A stretch of 64,000 nucleotides of DNA, taken from positions 1 through 64,000 of the forward strand of contig PYST01000208.1 of the NCBI GenBank assembly GCA_003049485.1, given 5' to 3'. This document shows positions 45,646 to 56,622 of the stretch, piece by piece. The position numbers were made by a program, and so were the translations under genes. The notes beneath the pieces are model-generated. The model made no database searches. It was given only the letters and a program-made list of their open reading frames with translations, and was not told the DNA's origin. Origin of the DNA: Ophioceras dolichostomum (taxonomy: Eukaryota; Ascomycota; Sordariomycetes; Magnaporthales; Ophioceraceae). Numbering within the stretch: the stretch's first letter is position 1; every line of letters begins with the position of its first letter.

Positions 45646-47958
45646 TTACGTAAAGTCGTAGACCATCAAGCTATCCCCACCACTAGCCCTCTCCTTCAGG
45701 ACAATGACCATCTCGTCGTCAAACCCGACCCAGTCCCTCCGCTCCTCCCACGCGGGGGACCCTGCCTCGTCGTTGCTGTTGTCGTCGGCGCCTATGCCCG
45801 TCATGTGGTGGCTCCCGCTGCCGCTGCCGTTGTCCTCACGACTACGAGCGGCGCGGATCTCAATACTCGTCCGACCACCAGCAGCAGTACTGGCTGAGTT
45901 GCCGCTGCCGCTTCCACTGCTGTTGGCACTGCTGTTGCTGTAATGGCCTTTACTACTCCGTCCGCCCTCGAGCTCCCAGACGCGCATCTCCTCCCCGCGC
46001 GTGCTGACGCTGACGGCGCGGCCGCGCGAGGTTATCTCGGCGTCGGAGATGCCTGACGTGTGGCCCCAGAGTCGGATCCCGGGGGAGATGGTCAGTGAGG
46101 AGGCGGAGGAGTTGCAGAGGTGCAGGACGAGCGTGTTGTCGGGGAGGGTGGCGAGGAGGTAGGGGTGTGTGTAGCAGAGGGTTGTTGGGCCGCCGTCGCC
46201 GTCACCGTCACCTTCGAAGGAGGCGGAGATGGTGGTGTGGTTGTTGCTAGCGGTTGCGTCGCTGTCGGAGTCCGAGCCGGTAAGTGGCGACGAGGTTGGG
46301 GCGGCAGATAGCCGTCGTGCTGCTAGTCGGCGGGGGGTGGCCGGGGGCGGCCGACGTCCACGGGCGTTGCCCGTCACCATGGGGGCGGTGTACGCGAGTC
46401 GCGTGCTGGTGATCTCTGGGACGGGCTTGTTGAGGATTGACAGGGCCGCGGCAGGGCTAGAACTGACATGGAGGTCCTGGATGCCGATGGACCAGCCCTG
46501 GCGAGTGAGGAACTTGTAGGCAATCGATGCTATGGTCGTGGAACCAGCGCTGCGTAGCGAAAGCGCCAGTGGCGGGCTCGAGGTGTGGGATTTCAGGGAG
46601 CTAAGTAGGTAAGGCGGTGGCCACCCGGCGGCGGCACCAGCCATCCCATTGCTAGGCAGCTTCGAAGTCGCGAGACTGCGGCTGCTCGAACTAGCAGAGG
46701 TAGCACCCACGCCCTCATCAGAACCCGGCCCTTGCAGCGGTGACCTTTCTTCTGTCGTTGGTTTCGGGCCTCCATCGAAGGTGTAGAGCGATATGTGGAC
46801 GGCCTCGGTGGCAGTGAGCAGGTATGGATGCGAGTATGCCATGCCGATGAGCTTCCCATTGCTGGACCGCTCGTGCCTGTACTGCCGCTCCAGCCTCCTT
46901 TTTGCCTTCGCAGTGTGGAGCCGCCAGACCCCGAAGCTTCCATCGAGGAAGCCGATGGCCACGTCTAACGTCTTGCGATCGAGGTTTTGGTCGTCAACAG
47001 CAAGACACGTTGGGGAGGCCGAACCACCACCATCAACCTCCTCTTTTGAGCAGCCGCTGCTGCTCTCACCCTCATCTCCCGCGGCACAAGCGGCTCCTTC
47101 CTCCCGAAGCGACGCCTGCGCCAGCAGCTCCTTCGTCTTGAGGTCCCACGCCCGTAAGCCGTAAGCTCTATCTGCGGTGACGGCAATACCCTCGACGATC
47201 TTGACGAGCATCTTCCGGTGGTCGCCCGCGCCGTCGGCTAGCTTCAGCTCCTCGACCGCGCACTTGCCCTGAGACCAGTTGTGCCGGATCTTATACTGCC
47301 GCGTCCAGTCGACTTGACGCTCTTCTGCTTCGTCGTCGTCGTCTTCTTCCTCTTCTCCTTGCTCGTCTGTGTCTCTCCCACTGCTTGGAGCCCTCCTCCG
47401 TAGTTGTCCAGGCACGTAACTAGCCGGTCTAGGGTCCTCAGCCGTCGCTGCTGCTGTGGCGGCACAGCGGTGATGATGATCGCGCACGATGCCGCCCCTC
47501 CGACCGTCAGCCCAGAGCGTCCTGCGTCCCGTGTAGTGTAGTCGGTGGTGGTTCGCCGCCGCGTCAACCCCTCCTGCTCCTTTGTCGAGATCCCGGAAGC
47601 CCGGGATGCGCATCGCGCGGGGCAGAACGAAGCGCGCGTAGTAGAGCGCCTTCCATAGGTGCGAGTCCGAGGACAGCTGGCCTAACCGGCGAGAAACGAG
47701 CGAAACGTCGAGGAGTTGCGAGAGGTCGAGGAAGGAGAGGATTCGAAGTAGGAGCTCGTCCGAAAGGGCCGAGATGCGGTCGCGGTCGCGGTGGCTCTCG
47801 GGGAGTGGCAGTAGTGGTCGTGGCTGGTGCTTAGGGAACGGTCGGTCGAGCTGGTCGAACCGGGGCCTCTTAGACGGAGCTTGCGGATTGTCTCGGCTGC
47901 TCTCCGTGTCGCTCTTGTCGTCCGCCGCGAAAGCGGCGCGACTCCGTTTGGGATACAT
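45646..47958 (-). CDS. F-box protein with WD-repeat-like C-terminal region
   Basis: Single exon, 770 residues, ATG at 47956-47958 (MYPKRSRAAFAADDKSD). The N-terminus is basic with a nuclear-signal-like SKRPRFD. The F-box spans roughly residues 63-110 (ISALSDELLLRILSFLDLSQ then VSLVSRRLGQLSSDSHLW). The rest contains widely spaced WD-like strands (YGLRAWDLKTKELL, DVAIGFLDGSFGVWRL, SPGIRLWGHTSGISDAEI, VSTRGEEMRVWELEGG) separated by long acidic or Ser/Gly-rich insertions. It should be a substrate receptor of an SCF ubiquitin ligase, binding Skp1 through the F-box. The stop TAA lies inside GTAAGT; I take the end ...MVYDFT as genuine, although a further exon cannot be excluded. Confidence 0.82.
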   Translation of the reverse strand: MYPKRSRAAFAADDKSDTESSRDNPQAPSKRPRFDQLDRPFPKHQPRPLLPLPESHRDRDRISALSDELLLRILSFLDLSQLLDVSLVSRRLGQLSSDSHLWKALYYARFVLPRAMRIPGFRDLDKGAGGVDAAANHHRLHYTGRRTLWADGRRGGIVRDHHHRCAATAAATAEDPRPASYVPGQLRRRAPSSGRDTDEQGEEEEDDDDEAEERQVDWTRQYKIRHNWSQGKCAVEELKLADGAGDHRKMLVKIVEGIAVTADRAYGLRAWDLKTKELLAQASLREEGAACAAGDEGESSSGCSKEEVDGGGSASPTCLAVDDQNLDRKTLDVAIGFLDGSFGVWRLHTAKAKRRLERQYRHERSSNGKLIGMAYSHPYLLTATEAVHISLYTFDGGPKPTTEERSPLQGPGSDEGVGATSASSSSRSLATSKLPSNGMAGAAAGWPPPYLLSSLKSHTSSPPLALSLRSAGSTTIASIAYKFLTRQGWSIGIQDLHVSSSPAAALSILNKPVPEITSTRLAYTAPMVTGNARGRRPPPATPRRLAARRLSAAPTSSPLTGSDSDSDATASNNHTTISASFEGDGDGDGGPTTLCYTHPYLLATLPDNTLVLHLCNSSASSLTISPGIRLWGHTSGISDAEITSRGRAVSVSTRGEEMRVWELEGGRSSKGHYSNSSANSSGSGSGNSASTAAGGRTSIEIRAARSREDNGSGSGSHHMTGIGADDNSNDEAGSPAWEERRDWVGFDDEMVIVLKERASGGDSLMVYDFT

Positions 47959-48409
47959 TGCGGTGTCGCCAAAACTATATCCTCAAGGGGAAAAAAGGGA
48001 GAAAAGCCTCGACATCTTCAAGTCTGTGGAGGTTGAGGTGTGAGAGGTCAGGAGCTTGTGGGAATTGCCTTGAATGGGATTCCAGCACCGATTGCGGGGC
48101 TCGAATTTTAAATCGTCATCAGTCATCATTCACTCACTGGCTCTTGATCGGGAACAACCTATTTCGACGAGGATCAAAGGAGGCATAAATCCCATGCGAA
48201 AATTTTATTTGCTGTCTATTCTATGGCAATGGAGCTTGGATAAAGGAAATAGGTCTTTAGGCAACGTGAAGAGGAATTCATGCGAAGGATCCCATCATAG
48301 ATAAGGTCGCTTCAGGAGTCATGAAGGAGCCCAGCTGGAGCCTGTGTTTCACAGCTTCCGACGTCTTGTGCATGTGTCACCGCACCAACGTTCTACCCAC
48401 CTCTCCCTC
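47959..48409. other. Intergenic, same-strand spacer
   Basis: 450 bases between two minus-strand genes, presumably the F-box promoter and the 3' UTR of the flavin oxidoreductase. Nothing else seen. Confidence 0.5.
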
Positions 48410-49546
48410 TCACGCTGATGCCTCTTCTGAGTAGAACGGGTAGTCGATGTAGCCTTCTGGCTTAAGCGGTGTGTAGAACGTCTCCCGATCGTACTTATTC
48501 AGCGGCAAGCCCTTCCGGATCCGGAAGGGCAAGTCCGGGTTGGCCACGAACTGTCTCCCAAAAACGACGCCAACGTTCTCGTACTCGGCATACTCCTCAT
48601 CTAAGGCCCGGCGCGCAAGCTCAGGTGTGAAGCCGCTCGCGAGAAACACAACATTTTCCTCCTTTCCTTTCTCGGTCCAGATGTCCATCAGGAAGTCGAC
48701 GCCCCAGAGCTTCTCGCAGTCGGTCCAGTTGTTCACTCGCGACTCGATGACGTGCAGGTAGGCCATCGGACCAATGGCGCGCAGGCCCCGGACCAGGTGC
48801 GAGAACTGCGGCATCGGGTCCGACATGCGCATATCCTGGTAGTTGCTCCAGGGACTGACACGGAAGCCGACGCGGCGGGGCCCGATGGCGTCCGCGAGCG
48901 CGCGGGCCACGGCGACACCGAACCGCGACCGGTTCTCGACGCTGCCGCCCCACGCGTCCGTCCGCCGGTTGACCACGTCCTGTGTGAACTGGTCGACGAG
49001 GTAGCCGTCCTCGACGCCGTCGAACCCGGCCGCAACGGCGTTGCGCCCGGCCTGGGCGAAGTCGGCTATCGCGGCCGCGATGTCCGCCTCAGTCATCTCG
49101 CGCGGCAGGGGGGGTGTGGATGCGTTCCCCCCCGAGGCTCTGCTGCCGGTGGAGAGGGGCACGGCGCTGGCGCTCAGCATGGGGTAGCCGCCCTCGCGCT
49201 GGAGGACGTCCGCCGACGCAGACCGGCCCGGAGCGATGAGCTGGCAGAAGATGACGCAGCCCTTGGCGTGGACGGCGTCCGTGATGGTCCGCCAGCCGGC
49301 GATCTGGGCTTCGGTCCAGATGCCGGGCGAGTGGGCAAAGCCGCTGTGGGCCGCCGAGACCAGCGTGGCCTCAGCGATGATGAGCGTGCCCGGCGTGCTC
49401 GCCCTCTGCACGTAGTATTCCAGCATCATCGGCGTGACGACGTGGTCTGCCCCTGCACGGAAGCGCGTCAGGGGTGCCATCACGATGCGGTGCGACACCA
49501 CCGACTGCCCGATGCGCATGGGCTTGAAGAGTCTTGATGGTTCCAT
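48410..49546 (-). CDS. Old-yellow-enzyme family flavin oxidoreductase lacking the HxxN pair
   Basis: Single exon, 378 residues, normal family length. OYE landmarks: LFKPMRIG start, MAPLTRFR (Thr27, the flavin-tuning position), FAHSPGIWTEAQIAGW, WGGSVENRSRF, VGFRVSPW, LASGF, VVFGRQFVANPDLPFR and the fungal end LNKYDRETFY...GYIDYPF. The usual G-V-E-I-H-G-A-N-G-Y-L-x-D-Q-F segment reads GVEDGYLVDQF here (V178-E179-D180-G181-Y182), so four residues including the substrate-binding His and Asn are gone. The normal Q-L-W-H-x-G-R reads QLIAPGR. FMN binding looks possible, but standard enone reduction is doubtful. No frameshift or stop is present, so it may be a specialised or non-catalytic member. 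Confidence 0.85.
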   Translation of the reverse strand: MEPSRLFKPMRIGQSVVSHRIVMAPLTRFRAGADHVVTPMMLEYYVQRASTPGTLIIAEATLVSAAHSGFAHSPGIWTEAQIAGWRTITDAVHAKGCVIFCQLIAPGRSASADVLQREGGYPMLSASAVPLSTGSRASGGNASTPPLPREMTEADIAAAIADFAQAGRNAVAAGFDGVEDGYLVDQFTQDVVNRRTDAWGGSVENRSRFGVAVARALADAIGPRRVGFRVSPWSNYQDMRMSDPMPQFSHLVRGLRAIGPMAYLHVIESRVNNWTDCEKLWGVDFLMDIWTEKGKEENVVFLASGFTPELARRALDEEYAEYENVGVVFGRQFVANPDLPFRIRKGLPLNKYDRETFYTPLKPEGYIDYPFYSEEASA

Positions 49547-50492
49547 TTCTCACTGGGCGGTCTCCTTTCTGTCGTCCGGCTTTCTTTCGGGTATCCTTTG
49601 ATCCGCTAAAGAACCAGCCATGATGATCGACATTGGAGAAGAGCAGTGGCGACAGATCTGGTATAAATAACGAATGGCGGAGGTGGAGTGAGAAGGGGGA
49701 GAAAAAAACTCCGGTTCGGGAGTAGATAATCGCCGGCTATGAATGAAATTATTATTAATGAGAGATAAATGTCATCCGCTCGCGACTCTATACTACTATG
49801 CCTCTCCACCTTCTCGCGCCTTGCAATGACCTGGCAAACTCGATTGGAGATGGACGGGTTTGTAACAGGCAGGTCTGGTAGAGCGATGTGGATACTGAAG
49901 TGCTGCATGGATGGATGATGTACCCCAACGGCAAGGCTGTTCCTCTGAAAATACCCAACACGAAGAGACCGAGACACAAAACCGAGAGACGCTGCAAAGA
50001 GAACCCCAAGACTCCAAGAACAATAGGGCGCATTTTGGCACCCAAAAAACCGAAAGATCGACAGAAAGATCGACAGGGTCTGTACGAGCGATGTGATGCA
50101 CTGAGGCGCTGCCCGCCATGACCAATCTTCCACCAGCCATCCCCGAATGCTTCCTTGGATTCTTCAAGCAGTTCTGAGTTCTTCTGTCGCTAGCTGAGAA
50201 GAGCCGTCGTCGTATTTCGGGGGGGCCGTTTATCCTAGGCCCTGTCTCGAGAACAACCTTCTTCCACCGCCATCTTCCACCGCCATCTTCCGTGATGTTC
50301 ACCGATGTGTATGGGAGGATATGAGAGGATATGACATGCGTGCTCGCAAGGTAGCAAGCATGGCATCGTGTGTGAATCTTGTTACAAAAGAGGCAGGACG
50401 AATAGGTACCTAAACAAGAAAAAGGAAGAGGTAGACCGAGAAACAAGACCAACAACACCAACATAGAGTGAACAGAGTTGAGCCAGTCAGTC
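49547..50492. other. Intergenic
   Basis: No supported gene. ORFs at 49606-50464 (minus) have no features. One AATAGGTACCTAAAC motif at about 50402-50415. Confidence 0.5.
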
Positions 50493-51309
50493 TCACTCCC
50501 CCTCTGGCTGCTCCCGTAGAATCCTCAGCCTCTCCTGCAGCGCTTGGTCCATCTCGGCCGTCGGCTCCGCCGTTTCCGACACGGGGTCCACCTTGCTCAC
50601 GACCGAGGCGTTGAGCTCGGCGCTCTGCTTGACCCCCGCGGCGTCGGTCATCTTGGCCAGGAACTCGTGGACGGCGTCTTCGTTGACCTGCGCGCTGGAC
50701 CCCTGCTTCATGGCGTCCTGCATGATGCGGCTGTTCATCGAGTAGGCCTCGTTCTGCTCCTTGTACTGCTCAGCCGTGATGATAGTCTGCTGCGGGTTCA
50801 GGCCGCGCGACGCCGCCGCCATCACCTTGGTCGCCCGCGCCGTCAGCTGCACCTGCTTCTTCATCTGGATGTTGGTCGTGATCTGCGACTCGGCCTGCTC
50901 CATCTGGTCGGCGATCTCGTCGAGCTGCTCGGCGTGCGACTTCTTCAGGAGGTACGCTCGTGTCTTTCTTTCGGCTTGGACCATGTCGCCCTTTTCGACG
51001 GCCTGTTTCGCATCCGGGGGAGCTATATTAGTTACTGTCAAGGGCTTTTCGTCGTCATCGTCGCTGATAGGAACCACCGGTGCGGGAAGGACGGCGAACG
51101 TACGGCCTGTATCGTCTTCAGCATCGATCCGAGCTCTTTGCTAGCCTTCGCCGCCGAGCGCCGGGCTTGCCTGGCTTGCATCTGCGTGATTAGAGCTGTC
51201 AGCGACGCGATCGTTGGTAGGGGGAGCATATCGATCAAGTCAGAGCGACCAAGTCCACAAGGCAGCTCGTTACCTTCACTTCAAACTGGAGTTTCATGTC
51301 GCGGTCCAT
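50493..51309 (-). CDS. ESCRT-III (Snf7-family) protein, CHMP1/Did2-like
   Basis: Model: complement(join(50493..51002, 51104..51181, 51274..51309)), 207 residues, phase 0 at both introns (GTAACG and GTACGT donors; CTAAT branch point in the second). The basic N-terminal helical region reads MKLQFEVKMQARQARRSAAK...LGSMLKTIQ, followed by VEKGDMVQAERKTRAYLLKK, the Snf7-core pattern in which CHMP1 has GN-x2-AR-x-YA-x2-AIRKK. The C-terminus carries an MIM1-like motif, DQALQERLRILR, matching D-x2-L-x2-RL-x2-LR that recruits Vps4. A role in endosomal membrane scission and Vps4 recruitment is inferred. The start is uncertain: in-frame codons RKVDNTAK precede the Met after an AG at 51336, so an additional 5' exon may exist. 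Confidence 0.65.
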
Positions 51310-51795
51310 CTTGGCGGTGTTGTCGACCTTGCGATCTGCGGCGATTAGAAAAACAGAGTCGAGGAGTGAGAGAAGGATGAAGAGGAGTCGTCAAAACAGG
51401 AGGCTGTTGCGTGCGTTCGACAGGTATCAGCATAGAGATGGGTAGGATGGGAGTTCGAAGAGTTGCGCCTGATGGTTGATCCATGCATGCGCCAAATGGG
51501 TGGAGGACGGAGGGGCAGCCTAGTGCACCGCCACAACCAATGACGCAGGCAGACCTCCGCCCCTTTCAAGCCTCCAAGTCAGTTCCCATCAGCCACAGCA
51601 ACCCCCGACCATTGATGGCATCACAATATTTTAACTTCGTCCTCTTGTGATATCTCATTAACTCTTCGGTGAGGATTGGTGCATCTTATCAAGTATTTTT
51701 GTTGAAGATCAAAGCTATTAGCCGTGCCAATATTGAGAAATCTCGTAACTTCTTAGTCTTGGAATGCTCAAGGAACACCACGAACAACCTCAAAC
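51310..51795. other. Divergent spacer
   Basis: About 490 bases between the CHMP1-like gene and the DUF427 pseudogene. It may hide a 5' exon of the former; otherwise nothing seen. Confidence 0.45.
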
Positions 51796-52500
51796 ATGGC
51801 TACTACCAGCCAGCCCAAGACGAAGCTTAATGTGCAGTCTTTTCCGCGCCCGCCTCTCCTAGAGAAGTCAACTCGCCATCTTTAAATCAAATGGCAGGGG
51901 CTCCTTATCGCCGATACGAAGGATGCATTCTGGGTGCTCGAGGCCCATCACCCTCAGAGTCCGTACTTCCATATCCCCTAGAATGATTCGATGCCGCACA
52001 GTTGCATCACGCCAGCGTTGCTATCTGCTTTTTACCGTTCATCTATCTACCTACTTATTAGTCCGCTTGTGCTGCCACTGCTCTATGTACTGCTGCTTTT
52101 TTGCGTTAGGATGAGAGCACTGCTCCTGTCACGCTCCTGAGCTCACACACATGCACGCCGGAGTCCAGCCTACTACCTCCCACCCGCCGCCGTCCTCGTG
52201 CCCTTGACCAAGACCCCCCGCCGCACGTTCTGCGAGTGGAAGGGTGCGGCGACGTACCACGCCATCAAGCACCCAAAGACGGGCGAGACGGTGGCCGACC
52301 GGATCTGGTCCTACGAGCGTCCGACCGCGGCGTTCGCCGGCCTCTGTGACCACGTCTCTTTCTACGCGTCGCCGTGGGACAGCTTCGTGGACGGGGAGAA
52401 GGTCGAGGCGCAGCCCGGCGACTTTTATGGGGGATGGATTACGAGTGATGTCGAGGGTGTCGTGAAGGGGAGGCATGGGAATTGGGAACCGGGCGTGTGA
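51796..52500 (+). pseudogene. DUF427-family protein with one in-frame stop
   Basis: Model: join(51796..51958, 52169..52500). Exon 1 reads MATTSQPKTKLNVQSFPRPP, LLEKSTRHL, then a TAA at 51883-51885, then IKWQGLLIADTKDAFWVLEA, HHPQ. Exon 2 resumes in frame as TYYLPPAAVLVPLTKTP, RRTFCEWKGAATYHAI...RIWSYERPTAAFAGLCDHVSFY and ends ...GNWEPGV. The family pattern (D-T-x-x-A-x-W-V-L-E, HP-x-TYYLPP, F-C-E-W-K-G, W-SY, H-V-x-FY) is complete on both sides of the stop, so the stop is the only evident lesion. A CAA-to-TAA change would explain it and is the kind of C-to-T transition that RIP causes. The intron donor (GTCCGT) is also weak. DUF427 proteins are small and of unclear function. Confidence 0.7.
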
Positions 52501-55500
52501 GTATTGGTGTAATATCCGTCTGGAATCGAGCCAGCGGCCTCGTCCACAATACTCAGTATTTTGTTCAGAGATAGGCTCTGTGCTCGTCTGTGTCGGGAAC
52601 GCCTGGGGCGCTCCTAAGGACGAGCCTAATCCAGACAAGGTGCGTTGGAGATCGTGTGCCAGCTGCAGGACATGAATCATATACTTCGTAAGAAGCCTTA
52701 TTCTCCCGGTAAGTTCGCCGAAACTGTTGACTATGCAGCCCGTGGATGTCCAACTGGCCGGCTCGGGGTTGAACCCAGTGGCCGGGCCGGGCTGGTCTCA
52801 TTCAAGCGGGCAAGCCGTGCCGTGCAACAGATGGATCCTCCAGCCGGGTCCCAGCCGGGGAGATGACATGCTTCGGCCAACGTCGGACCCGCACGGCAGG
52901 GGGAGGCGAGCACAACAGTCTTGAAACGAGACGGCGGGACATAGTTTGTTCAACACGAATCTCTCCCATGTCTGTAACGTTGTACCATGCCAAGGGACCT
53001 ACTGCTGTACCAACAGCACGTGCAAGTCGCGTTCCCGCCGATTGCTGGAATTCGGATGCCAAACTACGATCGAAGTTCTCAATACAAAAAGTACGAGACT
53101 GCGAGATTGGTCTACATAACTTAGGAGTCTGGACCAATACCCAGTTGAGGCAGAAGGCGCTGAGAATCTGTGGTCCCTCTACCCCTGAACTGGACCTGGA
53201 ACCGCCCTGTCCGTGCGCAATCGAAGCGTCGAGAAGATGCACGGCGGCAAAGTTTGGGATAGGCATAACGCTATTCGATTCGGGATGTAATCGATTGCAA
53301 CCGGGAGGCGTTGGTTTATTACACCGGAGGTTCAGAGAATGAGACCTATATTGGAGCTATTCCGTACCGTCGAGGTAGGAACCCGAAGTGATTGATGCCA
53401 AAGGCCCCAACACCCCAAGTGGGAGGAACCCAGCACTCTCTTCCGATCGGCTGCAGATCCCGGGACCACGGCTAGATCCAGGAGCCGAAAGGAAAGCGCC
53501 GATTTCGACAGGGTCGAGGGTACTAACCCCGCCGATATTTTTCGTTTGTGGCTACGAACATCTCCTGCTCTCCTGTGCCATGAAGAAATCGTGATGCTGC
53601 GAGGTTGAAAGTAGGACATAGGATATGCAGCCCGACGGCTGAGGGCACAGAAAAGGGCTGTGCTGAGCTAGCACCGGGAGACTTCCTTCAGATGCCAACG
53701 ACACGCACAGAAAGGGAGAGATATGTCTGTTTGCAGTGCTAACTGACCTGACCATCATCATCAGCTTGGAATGGATGAAGGGGTGGATGGATTGGTGAAA
53801 CCCCTAAACTGTTGGTTTGGTCCGGTATGAGGGCGGCTGGGAATTTGTTTCGAAACGGGCTGGATGGGAGACCGTTCGATGACTAGCAACGGACCGCCCG
53901 AGAAAGAAGAAGAAAAAAAAGAAGAAAAAAAACGTCAAGAGGTGGAAAAGCTTAGTTAGGTCACTTGACGACAAGAAACGAGCTGTTTATTTTCAACAGT
54001 CACTGGGTGATCGACGTTCGAGAGAGATGGGCTTTCAGCACCGGCAGGTAATGATCCGAAAACTGGGTAATTCTCCCTTCTCTGCGCTGGGCGCCGACTT
54101 GCCATATTGAGCAATATGGAGGAGAGAAGGCGGGACGAGGGCCGGACAAAATGGCCGGCCGGCCGCTTCGGCTTTCTTCCTATTCCGTATTGCAATTGCT
54201 GTATCATTAGAATACCATCGTACATACCTACTCCAGGGATGGATTTGTAATTCCGCCTTCCCCAGACTTTTCGTTCCCGAAGATGCCGCCTCCCTTCAAT
54301 ATGGCTTCCCGTCAGCCCGTTGACGAGGGATGGGGATGGAGGGAAGGATGTCGGCAATGCGCGAGACACGAGGGAGGAGGGAGCCTCCCTTCCCAGACTC
54401 GAGAGCAAGCGCTGACGGCAGCTGAGTTTACTGCATTGCGAGAGACTCCATTCCATACTTCGCATTAGAGGTTGCTTGGCGACGTTGAAAGGCAGCATTG
54501 GTAACGTCTATGACGGGTTTACGGCGTAAGCGTCTTCCTATCCGGCGAGTGCATCTCATGTCAGATGGGTTCATGCTGCGTCGATAATGGGGTTGAGCGA
54601 TTCGTATATCGCCCTAGGCTGGGCAGGCAGTTGACAGCAAAGGCATGATGGGTAGGCACTTCTGTCAATATCACGAAGACCGTCAGCTCATCCGAAGGCT
54701 GCAAGTTCAGTCCCCGGTAATGATGGGGATGGGGAAGGCTGCCAGCTGCCTGCTGTACGTGCAGATTCTGCTTGTCTCGTTAAATGATGGAAGGTACGGC
54801 CGGAAGTGTGTGCATACCGCACGACTTTCAGCTTGGAGCAGTGCGACGGAACGGGCAACTCCCAGCCGGCCGGCTGCAGAGATATTGAATACCTGGGGAA
54901 CGAAAAATTACCTGACTGCTATCTCTCTCTGTGTGTGGGTTGCCGTTTTCAGCCTAAAATTACTCCACGACTTGTCGCAATATATGGCGGCTTCATCTCG
55001 GGAGCCAGCCGTAAAACCGTGGACGTACGAGAGATATTGCAAATGAATGCCATTGATTTTCCTTCTCTTTTCATACAGCACAATCAACTATCGTCAAAAA
55101 GTGATATCGAAAACCTCAACCTCAGTCGACGTCGGCAACGAACATCACCCGTGGAGTTGTGGACCGCCGTCCCACTGACAAATCTCGTGCTCGAGTTGAC
55201 AGGGCGTGATCGTGATGGTGCCATAATGGAGACGAGCTATTTCCTCATTGATGCGAGTTATGAAGTGTTGCTGTCACTGCCGGTCGGCATCACCAGAGAA
55301 AGAGAGCCGTCAGACTTTTGCCCCGAAGTTCCAGCCCCGGACGCGCAAGCCGGGAGGAGACCCATATTCTTTCTTTTTGCCTTTCTTTCTGGGGACAGTG
55401 GAACGACGGGACTCGTAACCGTTTTGAATATTTGTGGGCTCTCTCTGGATCTGCTGGCACGTTGGATATACCTTTGTCCTTTGTGGATGAGACGGGGCCA

Positions 55501-56622
55501 CCAGCGGACGCAGATACGACGGAAGGTGATGGATGTCGCAGACGTTGCGTTGGGACCTGGTAGTCTTCCTTCTATGTTTAGTTAGTGCATGCTGGTGGGC
55601 GCTGCACAGTGGGGGCTGATGAAGCATGATCGTGCAGAACGATGCAGTCAGTACGTTGCTTGCATCCAGCCTCTCACTGGCGGAAAGGTGGAAACAAAAG
55701 GGTCTGCCTAGTCCGAGGTTCCGCTGGACGGCGTCTTGCTGATGAGGTGCTTGATGATGAATGGGTCGCGCAGGAGGCGCAAGCCGTCAGCACAGCCAGC
55801 AGCCAGCCGTATTCCCGTCCACACACAAACTTGCATGCTCGGTCCCGAGTCCCGTTGTCTCTTTTGAAAAAAAAAGGGGTGATGGAATGTCAGCGAAAGT
55901 GAAAGGGGCAACCAAGACTCGATCAGCGAGCAACCAGAGGAGAACAAGACAAGACAGGAATTGACTCTGTCTCTCTCAAACTGTCTGAGTTGGTAGTCTC
56001 TGGCTCTCTCTCGAGTCTGCCTCATGGCTCAATGGAGTGATCTCGTTGGTGGGTGAACTTTACCACAGTACGACAACTTTGATTCAAACCCCTGGCTCCG
56101 TGCATTTTATTTCCCATACTTTTGGGCCGATATTTTGTGGTGGCGCATCCCTTCTCGCTTGAACTTGGTGCTGTGGCCGCCAAGGTTGCTTAGATCAAGG
56201 CCATGGATGGGTCCATCGGAATCCCTGCTCCTTTCCCCTTTCCCTTTTCTGACTTCCATCCGCCGCCCTCATTCCGGCTTTGGGTCCGCCCCACCAAAAT
56301 CGCCACCCAGCCAATCACACTGCGAATCCTGTTGGGCGACGCTTCATGGCGTGCCTCAGGCAAACTTCAGCCACCCCTTTTGTGTACAGGTGTCCTCAAG
56401 ATAAAGAGCCCACGCTTGCCCTCGCACCCCTGGGCGGATTTCCCCCTCAGAGCCTGCTACAACGCCTAACCACCCCGACACTTGCTGACCCGAAGCGAAG
56501 GCGACAAGTGTCCTCTTCTCCCCTTCAGCCAACCACAGCGTCCTAACACTTTCCACGCTATCAACATTCACAAGGTCCGGCAACCAAAGTTTCCCGTTGA
56601 CTCATTCAATTGAGTCGCAGCC
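52501..56622. other. 4 kb gene-poor region
   Basis: Apart from the doubtful ORF at 54806-55585, no coding signal, transposon terminus or RNA gene was found. A/G runs lie at 53905-53935. The last kilobase is presumably the hacA promoter and leader. Confidence 0.45.
54806..55585 (+). CDS. Doubtful 259-codon open frame, unrecognised
   Basis: Open for 260 codons from a GTG, with the first ATG at about 55043 (MNAIDFPSLFIQHNQL). Codon use is not G/C-ending, unlike all confident genes here, so it is either non-coding, recently acquired or decayed. One segment, LVLELTGRDRD then AIMETSYFLIDASYEVLLSLP, has the beta-strand pattern seen after the catalytic Asp in retroviral-type aspartic-protease domains of fungal proteins, but no DTG/DSG motif precedes it. 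I give it only as an open frame worth testing. Confidence 0.2.
   Translation: MCAYRTTFSLEQCDGTGNSQPAGCRDIEYLGNEKLPDCYLSLCVGCRFQPKITPRLVAIYGGFISGASRKTVDVREILQMNAIDFPSLFIQHNQLSSKSDIENLNLSRRRQRTSPVELWTAVPLTNLVLELTGRDRDGAIMETSYFLIDASYEVLLSLPVGITREREPSDFCPEVPAPDAQAGRRPIFFLFAFLSGDSGTTGLVTVLNICGLSLDLLARWIYLCPLWMRRGHQRTQIRRKVMDVADVALGPGSLPSMFS

Noticed and set aside
22824..49546. A secondary-metabolite cluster made of the regulator, ABC exporter and flavin oxidoreductase
   Set aside because: The oxidoreductase is more than 15 kb away beyond housekeeping genes, and there is no PKS, NRPS, terpene cyclase or P450 in the window.
52760..52795. GGGGTTGAACCC, resembling a tRNA B box
   Set aside because: It lacks the TTCRA core, and no acceptor stem, A box or anticodon arm can be placed around it.
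54283..54468. Short ORFs near 54283 and 53332-53761 as small secreted proteins
   Set aside because: No signal peptide, no cysteine pattern, and no supporting promoter or splice features.
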